A stretch of 64,000 bases of DNA, from assembly GCA_902576125.1 (NCBI GenBank), contig CACGUF010000001.1, forward strand, positions 124,001 to 188,000. Reading direction: 5' to 3'. A program made the position numbers and the translations under genes. Origin of the DNA: an uncultured Alphaproteobacteria bacterium. Its GTDB lineage: Bacteria; Pseudomonadota; Alphaproteobacteria; HIMB59; GCA-002718135. Shown piece by piece: positions 1 through 10,412 of this stretch (its first letter is position 1; the number at the start of each line of letters is the position of its first letter). Under the pieces are notes generated by a model that did no database searches, had not been told where the DNA came from, and was given only the letters and a program-made list of their open reading frames with translations.

Positions 1-1069
1 CAAAACTAGTACCCGGAACTAAAGCTACACCTTTTTTTTGGAGAGCTATATCTGAAAATTTTTGTCCATTTAATCCAGTCTTAGAAACATTGGGAAATGC
101 ATAAAAGGCACCTCCTGGTTCAAAGCAGCTTATGTTTTTTAATTCATTTAACTTGGAATGAATAAAAATTTTTCTTTTATGAAATTCTGTTTTAATATTA
201 TTGATTATTTCTTTTGGCCCTTTTAAGGCTTCTATTCCAGCATACTGTGATATTGCATTTGGGCATGAATGATCATTAACGCAAAGCTTATTAGCAAATT
301 CATATAATTTTTTTGGCCAAATGCTCCAACCAAGTCTCCATCCAGTCATACAAAATGTTTTACTCCACCCTTCAAGAACAATTAACCTTTCTCTTAAAGA
401 CTCATAATTTAATAATGAGGGCATATTTTCTTCCTCAAAAATAATCTTACTATATATTTCATCAGACAGAATAAATACGTCAGGGTATTTTTCTAACATT
501 GAAACTAATTTTTCTATTTTTCTTTTATTCATGAATGATCCTGTAGGATTATTTGGATTATTTATTATAATTAAACTAGTATTTTCGGTTATTAATTCTT
601 CTAAATTTTCTATATTAATTTCAAAATTATCTTCTTCTAAAAGATTTAGAGGTACGCCTTTTGCACCACTAAAATTAATCATTGAACGATAAATTGGAAA
701 ACCAGGATCAGGGTATATAATCTCATTATTCTTTCCTCCTAAAATTAAGCTTGAGTAAAATATTGTAGGTTTACCCCCAGGTGTTATTAGAACTTGATCA
801 GGATTTATATTTAAGTTGTATTCAAGATATATATATTCTGAAACTGCTTCTCTTAATTCAGGAATTCCGTTTGATGGGGTGTAGCCATGATGACCATCTC
901 TAATTGCTTTAATTGCAGCTTCTTGAATGTTAATTGGTGTAGGAAAATCTGGCTGTCCAATGCCTAAATTTATAATATCTTTTCCTTCTGAAATTAGTTT
1001 ATTTGCTTTTGCAAGAACTGCAAAAGCTGATTCTGTCTCTAAATTGATAATTTTTTTTGAAACTTTCAT
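1..1069 (-). CDS. PLP-dependent aminotransferase class I/II (aspartate aminotransferase-like), 3' end truncated by window edge
   Basis: Reverse-strand translation from ATG at 1069: MKVSKKIINLETESAFAVLAKANKLISEGKDIINLGIGQPDFPTPINIQEAAIKAIRDGHHGYTPSNGIPELRE..., later EGWSKTFCMTGWRLGW (PLP-lysine region). Missing from the ORF track because it runs off the window. Confidence 0.88.
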   Translation of the reverse strand, partial: MKVSKKIINLETESAFAVLAKANKLISEGKDIINLGIGQPDFPTPINIQEAAIKAIRDGHHGYTPSNGIPELREAVSEYIYLEYNLNINPDQVLITPGGKPTIFYSSLILGGKNNEIIYPDPGFPIYRSMINFSGAKGVPLNLLEEDNFEINIENLEELITENTSLIIINNPNNPTGSFMNKRKIEKLVSMLEKYPDVFILSDEIYSKIIFEEENMPSLLNYESLRERLIVLEGWSKTFCMTGWRLGWSIWPKKLYEFANKLCVNDHSCPNAISQYAGIEALKGPKEIINNIKTEFHKRKIFIHSKLNELKNISCFEPGGAFYAFPNVSKTGLNGQKFSDIALQKKGVALVPGTSF

Positions 1070-1124
1070 TTTTTTGGTATAGCGAATAAACTTTATTAAT
1101 AAAACTTATATTTATTAATTTAAT

Positions 1125-1202
1125 GGCGAACGTAGCTCAGTTGGTTAGAGCGCGGCCTTGTGGTGGCCGATGTCGTGGGTTCGAATCCCATCGTTCGCCC
1201 CA
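1125..1202 (+). tRNA. tRNA-His (GTG), G-1 and CCA encoded
   Basis: Cloverleaf: acceptor GCGAACG/CGTTCGC, loop TTGTGGT with GTG anticodon, GGTTCGAATCC T arm; G at -1, C73, then CCA. Confidence 0.95.
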
Positions 1203-1280
1203 AATATTAAAAAAACCATTTATAGATCAAATTCTCTATTGTTTTTTATTGTAATCATCATAAAAGCAGCAAAATAATGT

Positions 1281-1365
1281 GGGCCGGTGGTGGAATTGGT
1301 AGACACGCTAGATTTAGGTTCTAGTGCCGCGAGGTGTGAAGGTTCAAGTCCTTTCCGGCCTACCA
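1281..1365 (+). tRNA. tRNA-Leu (TAG), CCA encoded
   Basis: Acceptor GGGCCGG/CCGGCCT, anticodon stem CTAGA/TCTAG with loop TTTAGGT, long variable arm, GGTTCAAGTCC, terminal ACCA. Confidence 0.95.
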
Positions 1366-1381
1366 TTAAAGGGGATAACTT

Positions 1382-2731
1382 ATGTCTATTAAGGAAATAA
1401 AATCAGGAACTCTATATAAAGAGTATGCAGTTGAAATACCATACGAGGAAATTAATGTTATAATAGACACAAAAATCAATGAAATACTTCCCACAGTTTC
1501 TTTGCCAGGCTTTAGAAAAGGTAAGGCTCCCAAAAATATAGTAAGAAAAAAATATGAGGATAATATTTTATCTGAAGCAATTGAAAAATTAGTACAAGAT
1601 AAAACTAAAGATATACTAGATAAAAAAAATCTAAAACCATTTATTCAACCAAGAGTAGATTTAAAGAAGTATGAAAAAAATGAACCTATTGAAGTTGAAG
1701 TTAAAATAAATTTGGAACCAGAAATAAAATTAAAAGATTTTAAAGATTTTGAAGTATTTAATTATGAAATTAATCTAGATAAAAATTTACTTGAAAAAAA
1801 TTACAAAGATTTTTTACATAATCAAAAAAAACATACCCCAATTAAAAGTAATCGAGAAATAATTAAATCTGATAAAGTTTTAGTTAATCTATCTTCAGAA
1901 AATGAATTTGTTCCAAAATTTTTAAAATCTCAAAAAAATTTACCTGTATTTATTGACTCTGAATTTCAAATAATACCAGAACTAGGTTTAAAATTAATGA
2001 AAAAAAAATTAAAGAAAGGTGATAAAATAAAAATTGAACTTGATGTATCTAAAGCTTTAAAATTAGATAATAAAAAAGTTGCTGAATTTGATGTTGAAAT
2101 AGTTGAAATTGAGGAGTCACAACCTTTTGTTGTAGATAAGGACTTTCTTGAAAAAAGTGGTTTAAAAAATGAAGCTGAATTAAAGAATAATTTAGAAAAA
2201 AATTTAAAGTCACAATATGAAAATGGTTTGAAACAAATTGAAAAAAAACAATTGATGGATATCTTAGATACAGAACACAATTTTGATTTACCTGAGGGTA
2301 TAGTTGATCAAGAATTTAATGAAATATGGCATAGAATCGAGAATGCAAAAAAAGATAATTCACTTGATGATGATGATAAAAAATTAAGTGACGGTGAGCT
2401 AAAGAAAAGATATGAAAAAATTTCTAAAAGAAGAGTTAAACTTGGAATACTTATGCAGTATATTGCTAAGGAAAACAAATTATCAGTTGATGAAAAAGAA
2501 TTAACTAATGGTATGATGGCTTATGCATCACAGTATCCAGGACAAGAGAAGCAAATTATTGAATATTTTAAAAAAAACCCATCCTCTATTGAAACAATAA
2601 GAGGGCCTATTTTAGAAGAAAAAGTTATTAATACTGTGATTTCTTCATCAAAAATAATTAAGAAAAAATTAAATAAAGAAGAATATGAGGATTTAGAAAA
2701 AATAACATTTGATGTTAAAGAGGAAAAATAA
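1382..2731 (+). CDS. tig: Trigger factor
   Basis: N-terminal ribosome-binding domain with [18 protein letters not shown] signature; located upstream of clpP-clpX-lon. Confidence 0.93.
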   Translation: MSIKEIKSGTLYKEYAVEIPYEEINVIIDTKINEILPTVSLPGFRKGKAPKNIVRKKYEDNILSEAIEKLVQDKTKDILDKKNLKPFIQPRVDLKKYEKNEPIEVEVKINLEPEIKLKDFKDFEVFNYEINLDKNLLEKNYKDFLHNQKKHTPIKSNREIIKSDKVLVNLSSENEFVPKFLKSQKNLPVFIDSEFQIIPELGLKLMKKKLKKGDKIKIELDVSKALKLDNKKVAEFDVEIVEIEESQPFVVDKDFLEKSGLKNEAELKNNLEKNLKSQYENGLKQIEKKQLMDILDTEHNFDLPEGIVDQEFNEIWHRIENAKKDNSLDDDDKKLSDGELKKRYEKISKRRVKLGILMQYIAKENKLSVDEKELTNGMMAYASQYPGQEKQIIEYFKKNPSSIETIRGPILEEKVINTVISSSKIIKKKLNKEEYEDLEKITFDVKEEK

Positions 2732-3342
2732 TGAAAGAAATTGAAAATATTACTAATAACCTAATACCAATGGTTGTAGAGCAATCATCTCGTGGAGAAA
2801 GAGCCTACGATATTTATTCTAGATTACTTAAAGAAAGGATTATATTTTTAACTGGCGCAATAGATGATAATATTGCGAGTCTAATTTGTGCTCAATTACT
2901 TTTTCTTGAATCAGAAAATCCAAACAAAGAGATTTCATTTTATATTAATTCTCCAGGTGGCATTGTTTGGTCAGGTTTAGCAATTTATGATACAATGCAA
3001 TACATTTCTCCAAAAATTATGACAATTTGCATAGGTCAAGCAGCTTCTGCAGGATCATTATTGCTTACAGCTGGTGCGGAAGGTATGAGGTTTTCACTAC
3101 CCAACTCAAGAATTATGGTTCATCAGCCAAGTGGTGGATATCAAGGCCAAGTTACAGATATAGAGATTCACACAAATGAAATTAAAAAAACAAAAGAAAA
3201 ATTAAATCAAATTTATTCTAAACATACAAAAAAGAAAATTAAGGAAATTGAAGTAATTATGGAAAGAGACAAATATTTTTCTCCTGAAGAAGCAATTAAA
3301 TTTGGTTTAATAGATAAGATAGTGGAAAGTAGAAAAAATTAA
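2731..3342 (+). CDS. clpP: ATP-dependent Clp protease proteolytic subunit
   Basis: [11 protein letters not shown] (catalytic Ser) and MVHQPSGG (catalytic His) motifs. Confidence 0.98.
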   Translation: MKEIENITNNLIPMVVEQSSRGERAYDIYSRLLKERIIFLTGAIDDNIASLICAQLLFLESENPNKEISFYINSPGGIVWSGLAIYDTMQYISPKIMTICIGQAASAGSLLLTAGAEGMRFSLPNSRIMVHQPSGGYQGQVTDIEIHTNEIKKTKEKLNQIYSKHTKKKIKEIEVIMERDKYFSPEEAIKFGLIDKIVESRKN

Positions 3343-4604
3343 TGACTAATAAAGAAGATAAAGATTCACTTTTTTGTTCTTTTTGCGGAAAGAGTCAAAA
3401 AGAAGTTAAAAAATTAATTGCAGGGCCAACAGTTTTTGTTTGTGATGAGTGTGTTGAGCTTTGTATGGATATTATTAAAGAGGATAATAAGAATAATAAA
3501 ACAAAATTAAAAACAAGTACACCTAAACCATCTGAGATTAATAAATTTCTAGATGATTTTGTAATTGGTCAAACTAAAGCTAAGAAAAACCTTTCTGTAG
3601 CTGTTTACAATCATTACAAACGACTAACAAATGCTGTTTATGATGATGTAGAAATTTCTAAATCTAATATATTGCTTGTAGGTCCAACAGGAACAGGTAA
3701 AACCCTTCTTGCACAAACTTTGGCAAAAGTTTTAGATGTTCCTTTTACAGTTGCAGATGCTACTAGTCTTACTGAAGCAGGTTATGTAGGGGAAGATGTT
3801 GAAAATATTATTTTAAAATTACTTCAAGCATCAGATTATAATGTTGAAAGAGCTCAAAAAGGTATTGTTTACATAGATGAAATTGATAAAATAAGTAGAA
3901 AAAGTGATAACCCCTCTATTACTAGAGATGTTTCAGGTGAAGGAGTTCAGCAAGCTCTTCTCAAAATTATGGAAGGTACAATAGCAAGTGTGCCACCTCA
4001 AGGAGGGCGAAAACATCCACAACAAGAATTTCTTCATGTTGATACTTCGAATATTTTATTTATTTGTGGAGGAGCTTTTTCAGGATTAGAGAATATAATT
4101 AATAAAAGATTAAAAGGATCATCAATTGGTTTTAATTCTTCAATAGTAGAGTTTAATGAAAAATCTGTTGGTGACTCATTACTTGACTTACAAAATGAAG
4201 ATCTTCTAAAATTTGGTATGATACCTGAATTTGTTGGAAGATTGCCTGTCGTGACTACTTTAGAAGAACTTGATTTAGATATGCTTGTTAGGATTATGCA
4301 AGAGCCAAAAAATGCATTAATTAAACAATATTCAGCTTTGTTTAAAATGGATGGTGTCAATCTTGAAATTAAAAATGATGCTCTTAAAGAAATTGCTAAA
4401 TTAGCAATTAAACAAAAAACTGGAGCTAGAGGACTTAGATCTATCCTTGAGACTTTATTAATTGATTTGATGTTCAAAACTCCTGATCATAAGGATTTGG
4501 AAAAAATATTGATAAATAAAGATGTGGTTAATAAAACAGCGGAGCCATTGATGATTTATAATAGCAAAAATTCCAACCAAAAAATATTAGTAAACAAGTC
4601 TTGA
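3342..4604 (+). CDS. clpX: ATP-dependent Clp protease ATPase subunit ClpX
   Basis: N-terminal zinc finger CSFCGK...CDECVELC; Walker [17 protein letters not shown]. Confidence 0.98.
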   Translation: MTNKEDKDSLFCSFCGKSQKEVKKLIAGPTVFVCDECVELCMDIIKEDNKNNKTKLKTSTPKPSEINKFLDDFVIGQTKAKKNLSVAVYNHYKRLTNAVYDDVEISKSNILLVGPTGTGKTLLAQTLAKVLDVPFTVADATSLTEAGYVGEDVENIILKLLQASDYNVERAQKGIVYIDEIDKISRKSDNPSITRDVSGEGVQQALLKIMEGTIASVPPQGGRKHPQQEFLHVDTSNILFICGGAFSGLENIINKRLKGSSIGFNSSIVEFNEKSVGDSLLDLQNEDLLKFGMIPEFVGRLPVVTTLEELDLDMLVRIMQEPKNALIKQYSALFKMDGVNLEIKNDALKEIAKLAIKQKTGARGLRSILETLLIDLMFKTPDHKDLEKILINKDVVNKTAEPLMIYNSKNSNQKILVNKS

Positions 4605-4638
4605 TTTTACTGAAAAAATAATCATTTAAGTATTCTAT

Positions 4639-7032
4639 ATGAGTATTTCATCGCTTCCAGCCTTACCCTTAAGAGATATAGTTGTTTTTCCAGGAATGGT
4701 AGCTCCACTTTTTGTTGGAAGAAAACAATCGGTAAATGCATTAAATCATGCAATGAGTTTAGATAAAAAAATTTTTTTATTAGCTCAAAAAAATTCTGAA
4801 ATTGATAATCCCATCAAGTCAGATTTATATGAATTTGGAACAGTTGCTAAAGTGCTTCAACTTTTAAAACTTCCCGATGGTACTATTAAGGTTTTGGTTG
4901 AAGGTATATGTAGAGCAAAACTAAATAGCTTGAATGCTTCTAGTGATTTTTTAACTGCAAAAATTAAAACTTTAGATACAAAGTATAAAAACAATAATAA
5001 GTTAAAGGCACTAACTAAAATTGTAATTGAGCAATTCCAAGATTATTCAAAGGTCAATAAAAAAATACCATCTGAAGTTATTAGTAATTTAAATTCAATG
5101 AGTGATCCTAATAAAATATCAGATATTGTTTCAATTAATCTAACAATTAGTATGGAGCAAAAACAAGAACTCCTAGAAATTTATGACTTAGAAGATCGAT
5201 TAAATAAAATACATTTATATTTAGTCTCTGAAATTGATTCATTTCAAATTGAAAAAAAGATTAAAGGAAGAGTTAAACGTCAAATGGAAAAAACTCAGAA
5301 AGAATATTATTTAAATGAACAAATGAAGGCTATACAAAAGGAGCTTGGTGATAACGATGAATCAGATGATATTGCTGAAATAGAAAAAAAAATAGAGTCA
5401 ATAAAACTTTCTAAAGAAGCTAGAGATAAGTGTAAATCAGAGCTAAAAAAATTAAAAAATATGAGTCCTATGTCTGCTGAGGCAACCGTCATAAGAAATT
5501 ATTTAGACTGGGTGCTTTCAATTCCTTGGAATGCCAAATCTGAGATTTCAAAAAATATTAAAAAGGCTAGAAATATTTTAGAAGATGATCATTATGGACT
5601 TGATAAAGTAAAAGAAAGAATTTTAGAGTATTTAGCAGTTCAGAAGAGAACTGAAAAATTAAAAGGTCCAATTTTATGTTTAGTTGGCCCTCCTGGAGTA
5701 GGTAAAACATCACTTGGTAAGTCTATTGCAACTGCTACTGGTAGAAGTTTTGTTAGAATGTCCCTAGGAGGCGTAAGGGATGAGGCAGAGATTAGAGGTC
5801 ATAGAAAAACATATATAGGTTCTATGCCTGGACGTTTTATTCAATCTATGAAAAAAGCTAAGACATCCAATCCTTTAATCTTACTCGATGAAATTGATAA
5901 ATTAGGTTCTGATTGGAGAGGCGATCCATCATCGGCTTTACTTGAAGTTTTAGATCCTGAGCAAAATGATAAATTTAATGACCACTATTTGGAATTGGAT
6001 TATAATTTATCAGATGCAATGTTCGTATGTACTGCAAATACCCTTAATATACCTGCAGCACTACTTGATAGAATGGAAATAATTAGAATTCCAGGTTATA
6101 CAGAAAAAGAAAAGAGTAAAATTGCTCAAAAATATTTAATTCCTAAACAATTAAAGAACCATTACTTAAAAAAAAATGAGGTGAAATTTCTCAACAAAAC
6201 AGTTAATCAAATAATTAGAAACTATACTCGAGAGGCCGGTGTAAGAAATCTAGAAAAAGAGATCTCAAAAGTATGCAGAAAAACTGTGAAGTTACTTGAA
6301 ACTACTAATCAGAAATCTGTTTCTCTTAACGATGAAAAACTAAAAAACTTTTTGGGAATAAGCAAATTTAGATCAAGTGAAATAGAAAAAAAACATTTAG
6401 TTGGTGTAACAAATGGACTTGCTTGGACTGAGGTAGGTGGAGAAATTTTATCAATTGAAGTTATTCTTTCAATTGGTAAAGGAAAAGTCACTATTACTGG
6501 AAAACTGGGTGAAGTGATGAAAGAGTCTGTTCAAGCCGCAATATCATATGTAAAATCACATAGTTTAAACTTAGGAATACATCCTTTTGATTTTGATAAA
6601 TTTGATATTCATGTTCATGTTCCAGAAGGAGCTACTCCAAAAGATGGGCCAAGTGCAGGAATAGCTATTTTTAATTCTTTAGTATCCTCTTTAACATCTA
6701 ATAAAGTTAGGAAGGATGTTGCTATGACTGGTGAAATAACATTGAGGGGTAGAGTTCTTCCTATTGGAGGCCTTAAGGAAAAAATATATGCTGCTTCAAG
6801 AGCGGGGATAAAAAAAGTCCTAATCCCTGAAGAAAATAAAAATGAAATAGAAGAATTTGATAAAGAAATTTTAAAAACTCTAAAAATAATTCCAATAAGT
6901 GAGGCAAAGTCTATTTTAGAACATTCTCTTACAAAACCTATAACACCTCTTGATTTAAGCGAATCAGAGATCCTAGAAGCTCAAAAAAACAAATTTTCCG
7001 ATACTAATTTAAAAGAAAACCTAAGACATTAA
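4639..7032 (+). CDS. lon: ATP-dependent protease Lon
   Basis: GPPGVGKTSLGKSIA and PKDGPSAGIAIF (Ser/Lys protease) motifs; PLRDIVVFPGMV N-terminus. Confidence 0.98.
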   Translation: MSISSLPALPLRDIVVFPGMVAPLFVGRKQSVNALNHAMSLDKKIFLLAQKNSEIDNPIKSDLYEFGTVAKVLQLLKLPDGTIKVLVEGICRAKLNSLNASSDFLTAKIKTLDTKYKNNNKLKALTKIVIEQFQDYSKVNKKIPSEVISNLNSMSDPNKISDIVSINLTISMEQKQELLEIYDLEDRLNKIHLYLVSEIDSFQIEKKIKGRVKRQMEKTQKEYYLNEQMKAIQKELGDNDESDDIAEIEKKIESIKLSKEARDKCKSELKKLKNMSPMSAEATVIRNYLDWVLSIPWNAKSEISKNIKKARNILEDDHYGLDKVKERILEYLAVQKRTEKLKGPILCLVGPPGVGKTSLGKSIATATGRSFVRMSLGGVRDEAEIRGHRKTYIGSMPGRFIQSMKKAKTSNPLILLDEIDKLGSDWRGDPSSALLEVLDPEQNDKFNDHYLELDYNLSDAMFVCTANTLNIPAALLDRMEIIRIPGYTEKEKSKIAQKYLIPKQLKNHYLKKNEVKFLNKTVNQIIRNYTREAGVRNLEKEISKVCRKTVKLLETTNQKSVSLNDEKLKNFLGISKFRSSEIEKKHLVGVTNGLAWTEVGGEILSIEVILSIGKGKVTITGKLGEVMKESVQAAISYVKSHSLNLGIHPFDFDKFDIHVHVPEGATPKDGPSAGIAIFNSLVSSLTSNKVRKDVAMTGEITLRGRVLPIGGLKEKIYAASRAGIKKVLIPEENKNEIEEFDKEILKTLKIIPISEAKSILEHSLTKPITPLDLSESEILEAQKNKFSDTNLKENLRH

Positions 7033-7095
7033 TGGCTGTTTCTATGTATTTTTATATAAAATTCCCTCTAAACTGGGAATAATTCTAAAAATTTG

Positions 7096-7125
7096 TTGAC
7101 TTCAAGCACATTGAAATAATATTCT
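7096..7125 (+). promoter_or_regulatory. Putative sigma70-type promoter of the HU gene (TTGACT-N18-TATTCT)
   Basis: -35 TTGACT at 7096-7101 and -10 TATTCT at 7120-7125, followed by SD AAAGGAG about 7 nt from the GTG start. Confidence 0.45.
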
Positions 7126-7155
7126 CATTTTAATACCAATAAAAAGGAGTTTGAC

Positions 7156-7431
7156 GTGAATAAAAATGACCTAATTGCATCAGTTGCTTCATCTGCTGGA
7201 TTATCTAAATCTGATGCTACAAGAGCTATAGAAAGTCTTTTAGATGCTGTAACTAATTCTCTAAAAAGAGATGAGAAAGTCAGTATTGTCGGTTTTGGTA
7301 ATTTTAGTGTTAGTCATAGAAAGGCTACAACTGGAAGAAATCCAAGAACTGGTGAGTCTATACAAATTCCTGCATCTAAAAGACCTAAATTTACTGTGGG
7401 TAAAGCACTAAAAGATGCAGTAAATAACTAG
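7156..7431 (+). CDS. hup: DNA-binding protein HU (GTG start)
   Basis: 91 aa; VGFGNFSVSHRKATTGRNPRTGESIQIPASKRPKFTVGKALKDAV is the canonical HU family signature. Confidence 0.97.
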   Translation: MNKNDLIASVASSAGLSKSDATRAIESLLDAVTNSLKRDEKVSIVGFGNFSVSHRKATTGRNPRTGESIQIPASKRPKFTVGKALKDAVNN

Positions 7432-7452
7432 TAAATAATAAATTTTTGTTGC

Positions 7453-7488
7453 ACCGGCTGTTAAAAATATTTAACAGCCGGTTTTGTT
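7453..7488 (+). terminator. Rho-independent terminator after HU
   Basis: Perfect 13-bp stem ACCGGCTGTTAAA/TTTAACAGCCGGT, 4-nt loop, then TTTGTTT. Confidence 0.9.
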
Positions 7489-7490
7489 TA

Positions 7491-7566
7491 GGGTGTTTAG
7501 CTCAGTTGGTAGAGCATCTCGTTTACACCGAGAGGGTCGGGAGTTCAAGTCTCTCAACACCCACCA
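7491..7566 (+). tRNA. tRNA-Val (TAC), CCA encoded
   Basis: GGGTGTT/AACACCC acceptor, anticodon TAC, GAGTTCAAGTCTC T arm, ACCA end. Confidence 0.95.
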
Positions 7567-7569
7567 TGC

Positions 7570-7646
7570 GCGGGAGTAGTTCAGCTGGTTAGAACGCTGC
7601 CCTGTCACGGCAGAGGCCGCGGGTTCGAATCCCGTCTCTCGCGCCA
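7570..7646 (+). tRNA. tRNA-Asp (GTC), CCA encoded
   Basis: GCGGGAG/CTCTCGC acceptor, anticodon GTC in CTGTCAC loop, G73, CCA end. Confidence 0.95.
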
Positions 7647-7798
7647 CATTTTAGTGATCAATTTCAAATTTTTAAGAAAATTTCTTATAAAAAAAACTAC
7701 ACAAAATATTGTACATTAGCCGCAGAAATCATGGATTGTTATCCTTGAATATTTTACTAAATAGAGTACTAAACATTTTTTTGTAGAAACAACTTAAA

Positions 7799-8164
7799 GT
7801 GGAAAATTATTTATCAGAATATCTGCCAATATTAATCTTTATAATTATTGGTTTTGCCCTAGCAATAGGAATGACAACTTTATCTTTTGTCGTTGGGGAT
7901 AGAAAACCTGATAATGAAAAACTATCAGCTTATGAATGTGGCTTCGAAGCTTTTGATGATGCAAGAGGAAGATTTGATGTAAGATTTTATTTAGTAGCAA
8001 TATTATTTATAATATTTGATTTAGAAGTAGCTTTTTTATTCCCTTGGGCTGTTTCACTAGGAAGTATTGGAATATTTGGATTTTGGTCGATGATGATTTT
8101 TTTATTAATTCTAACCATAGGTTTTATTTATGAGTGGAAAAAAGGAGCTCTAGAATGGGAGTAG
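7799..8164 (+). CDS. nuoA: NADH-quinone oxidoreductase subunit A (GTG start)
   Basis: [42 protein letters not shown] signature. Confidence 0.97.
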   Translation: MENYLSEYLPILIFIIIGFALAIGMTTLSFVVGDRKPDNEKLSAYECGFEAFDDARGRFDVRFYLVAILFIIFDLEVAFLFPWAVSLGSIGIFGFWSMMIFLLILTIGFIYEWKKGALEWE

Positions 8165-8655
8165 AAATTAACGAAGATAATTTTGAAGAGGAACTGAATT
8201 CAAAAGGTTTTTTAGTCGCAAATTTTGATAAACTTTTAACTTGGGCTAGAACAGGTTCCTTGTGGCCAATGACATTTGGATTAGCTTGTTGTGGAGTTGA
8301 GATGATACACACATACATGGCTAGATATGATCTTGATAGATACGGAGTAATTCCTAGAGGAAGTCCGCGTCAATCTGATGTGATGATTGTGGCTGGAACA
8401 TTGACTAATAAAATGGCACCTGCACTTAGAAAAGTTTATGATCAAATGCCAGAGCCGAGATGGGTTATATCTATGGGATCTTGTGCAAATGGTGGTGGTT
8501 ACTACCATTATTCATATTCTGTTGTAAGAGGTTGTGATAGAATTGTACCAGTTGATATTTATGTGCCAGGATGTCCCCCAACTGCAGAGGCATTAGTTTA
8601 TGGTATTTTGCAGTTACAAAAAAAAATTAAAAGAAAAAATAAATTTGTAAGATAA
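8155..8655 (+). CDS. nuoB: NADH-quinone oxidoreductase subunit B (start moved to ATG 8155)
   Basis: [11 protein letters not shown] and [11 protein letters not shown] motifs; ATG at 8155 preceded by AAAGGAG, preferred over the track start 8134. Confidence 0.96.
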   Translation: MGVEINEDNFEEELNSKGFLVANFDKLLTWARTGSLWPMTFGLACCGVEMIHTYMARYDLDRYGVIPRGSPRQSDVMIVAGTLTNKMAPALRKVYDQMPEPRWVISMGSCANGGGYYHYSYSVVRGCDRIVPVDIYVPGCPPTAEALVYGILQLQKKIKRKNKFVR

Positions 8656-8658
8656 CAA

Positions 8659-9231
8659 ATGCTTGAAGATTTAAAAAAAATTAAAGAGCTGTCCTCAATT
8701 GAAGATAAAAGTATTTTTTATTCAGCAAATTTTGCAAAAGATGAAATTATAAAAGTTTTTAATGAATTAAAAAATAATGAAATTTTTGGTTTTAATCAAT
8801 TGATTGATATCACAGCAATTGATTATCCATATAGGAAAAAAAGATTTGAAATAGTTTATATATTATTAAGCATGAAAAAAAATAAACGTATTATTTTAAA
8901 AACATTGATTAATGAAAATGACAACATTGATAGTTTGACAGAGTTTTTTAAAGCATCAGATTGGTATGAGAGAGAGTGCTATGATTTATTTGGTATTAAA
9001 TTCAATAATCATCCAGATTTAAGAAGAATTATGACTGATTATAATTTTGAAGGTTTTCCATTAAGAAAAGATTTTCCTTTAACTGGTCACACAGAAGTTA
9101 GGTATGACGATGTTGAAAAAAAGGTTGTTTATGAGCCAGTAAAATTGACCCAGGAATATAGAGATTTTGATTATACTTCTCCTTGGGAAGGTATGTCTAA
9201 GGGGATAGATGACCATAGTGATGATAAATAA
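8659..9231 (+). CDS. nuoC: NADH-quinone oxidoreductase subunit C
   Basis: [42 protein letters not shown] signature. Confidence 0.97.
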   Translation: MLEDLKKIKELSSIEDKSIFYSANFAKDEIIKVFNELKNNEIFGFNQLIDITAIDYPYRKKRFEIVYILLSMKKNKRIILKTLINENDNIDSLTEFFKASDWYERECYDLFGIKFNNHPDLRRIMTDYNFEGFPLRKDFPLTGHTEVRYDDVEKKVVYEPVKLTQEYRDFDYTSPWEGMSKGIDDHSDDK

Positions 9232-9233
9232 AT

Positions 9234-10412
9234 ATGAAAGAAATTGAAGTAAATACAACAACTATTAATTTTGGACCTCAGCACCCAGCTGCACATGGTG
9301 TTTTAAGATTAGTTGTTGAACTTGACGGTGAAGTTGTAGAAAGGGCAGAACCACATATTGGATTACTTCATAGGGGAACTGAAAAATTAATTGAATATAA
9401 AACCTATCTCCAAGCTGTCCCCTATTTTGATAGATTAGATTATGTTTCACCAATGTGTCAAGAGCATGCATTTGCACTTGCGACAGAAAATTTACTAGGT
9501 ATTGAAGTTCCTGAGAGAGCTCAATATATCCGAGTTATTTTTGCTGAAATAACTAGATTATTAAATCATTTGTTAAATATTCCTGCTTATGCTGCAGATA
9601 TAGGTGCTGTTACGCCATTCTTGTGGTGTTTTGAAGAACGAGAGAAACTTCTTCAATTTCATGAAGCTGTATCTGGAGCTAGATTTCATGCTGCTTATTT
9701 TAGACCTGGAGGAGTTCATCAAGATATGCCAAATGGAATGGAAGAAAAACTAAATAAACATTTTAAATCTTTACCAAAATTTATAGATGATCTTGAGGAG
9801 CTTTTGACAAATAATAGAATCTTAAGACAAAGATCTGTTGATATTGGAGTCATTTCAAAAAATGAAGCAATAGAATGGGGATGTACTGGGCCAGTCTTAA
9901 GAAGCGCTGGTATACCTTGGGATTTGAGACGCTCTCAACCATACGATGCATATGATAAGGTTGAGTTTGAAATTCCAGTTGGCAAAAAAGGAGATTGTTT
10001 TGATAGATACTTAGTTCGCATTGAGGAAATGAGACAGAGTATTTTAATAATACAACAATGTTTAAATCAAATTAAACCAGGAGAAATTTCTGTAATCGAT
10101 AATAAAATTACTCCTCCCAAACGGAGTGAAATGAAACACTCAATGGAGTCATTAATTCATCATTTTAAACTGTTTACTGAGGGTTATAGAGTTCCAGAAG
10201 GACAAACTTATAATGCTGTTGAAGCTCCGAAAGGTGAGTTTGGAGTTTTTTTAGTTTCTGATGGCTCAAGTAAACCTTATAGATGCAAGATAAGAGCTCC
10301 AGGCTTTGCTCATTTACAAACACTTGATTTTTTATCTAAAGGACATTTAATGGCTGATATAGCTGCCATTCTTGGAAGTCTTGATATCGTATTTGGAGAA
10401 ATTGATAGATGA
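9234..10412 (+). CDS. nuoD: NADH-quinone oxidoreductase subunit D
   Basis: [21 protein letters not shown] signature. Confidence 0.98.
   Translation: MKEIEVNTTTINFGPQHPAAHGVLRLVVELDGEVVERAEPHIGLLHRGTEKLIEYKTYLQAVPYFDRLDYVSPMCQEHAFALATENLLGIEVPERAQYIRVIFAEITRLLNHLLNIPAYAADIGAVTPFLWCFEEREKLLQFHEAVSGARFHAAYFRPGGVHQDMPNGMEEKLNKHFKSLPKFIDDLEELLTNNRILRQRSVDIGVISKNEAIEWGCTGPVLRSAGIPWDLRRSQPYDAYDKVEFEIPVGKKGDCFDRYLVRIEEMRQSILIIQQCLNQIKPGEISVIDNKITPPKRSEMKHSMESLIHHFKLFTEGYRVPEGQTYNAVEAPKGEFGVFLVSDGSSKPYRCKIRAPGFAHLQTLDFLSKGHLMADIAAILGSLDIVFGEIDR

Noticed and set aside
1092-1103. TTTATTAATAAA palindrome upstream of tRNA-His
   Set aside because: Pure A/T 12-mer, likely chance; no repeat of the motif near other tRNAs in the window.
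1966-2280. 104-aa minus-strand ORF opposite tig
   Set aside because: Phe/Ser-rich complement of Lys/Glu-rich coding sequence; no support.
4034-4477. 147-aa minus-strand ORF opposite clpX
   Set aside because: Fully inside clpX on the opposite strand; no homology recognised; typical shadow ORF in AT-rich coding DNA.
7061-7080. ATTCCC/GGGAAT hairpin after lon
   Set aside because: Only 6 bp with an 8-nt loop and no following T tract; too weak to call a terminator.
7673-7687. TAAGAAA-A-TTTCTTA palindrome after tRNA-Asp
   Set aside because: A/T-dominated with a one-base centre and no U tract; expected frequently at this composition.
8134-8154. Upstream start extension of nuoB (and similarly nuoF 10965, rnj 23050, lpxD 39723, bamA 36951)
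   Set aside because: Extensions lie inside the preceding gene and use non-ATG codons; downstream ATGs match family N-termini (nuoB and nuoF also with an SD).
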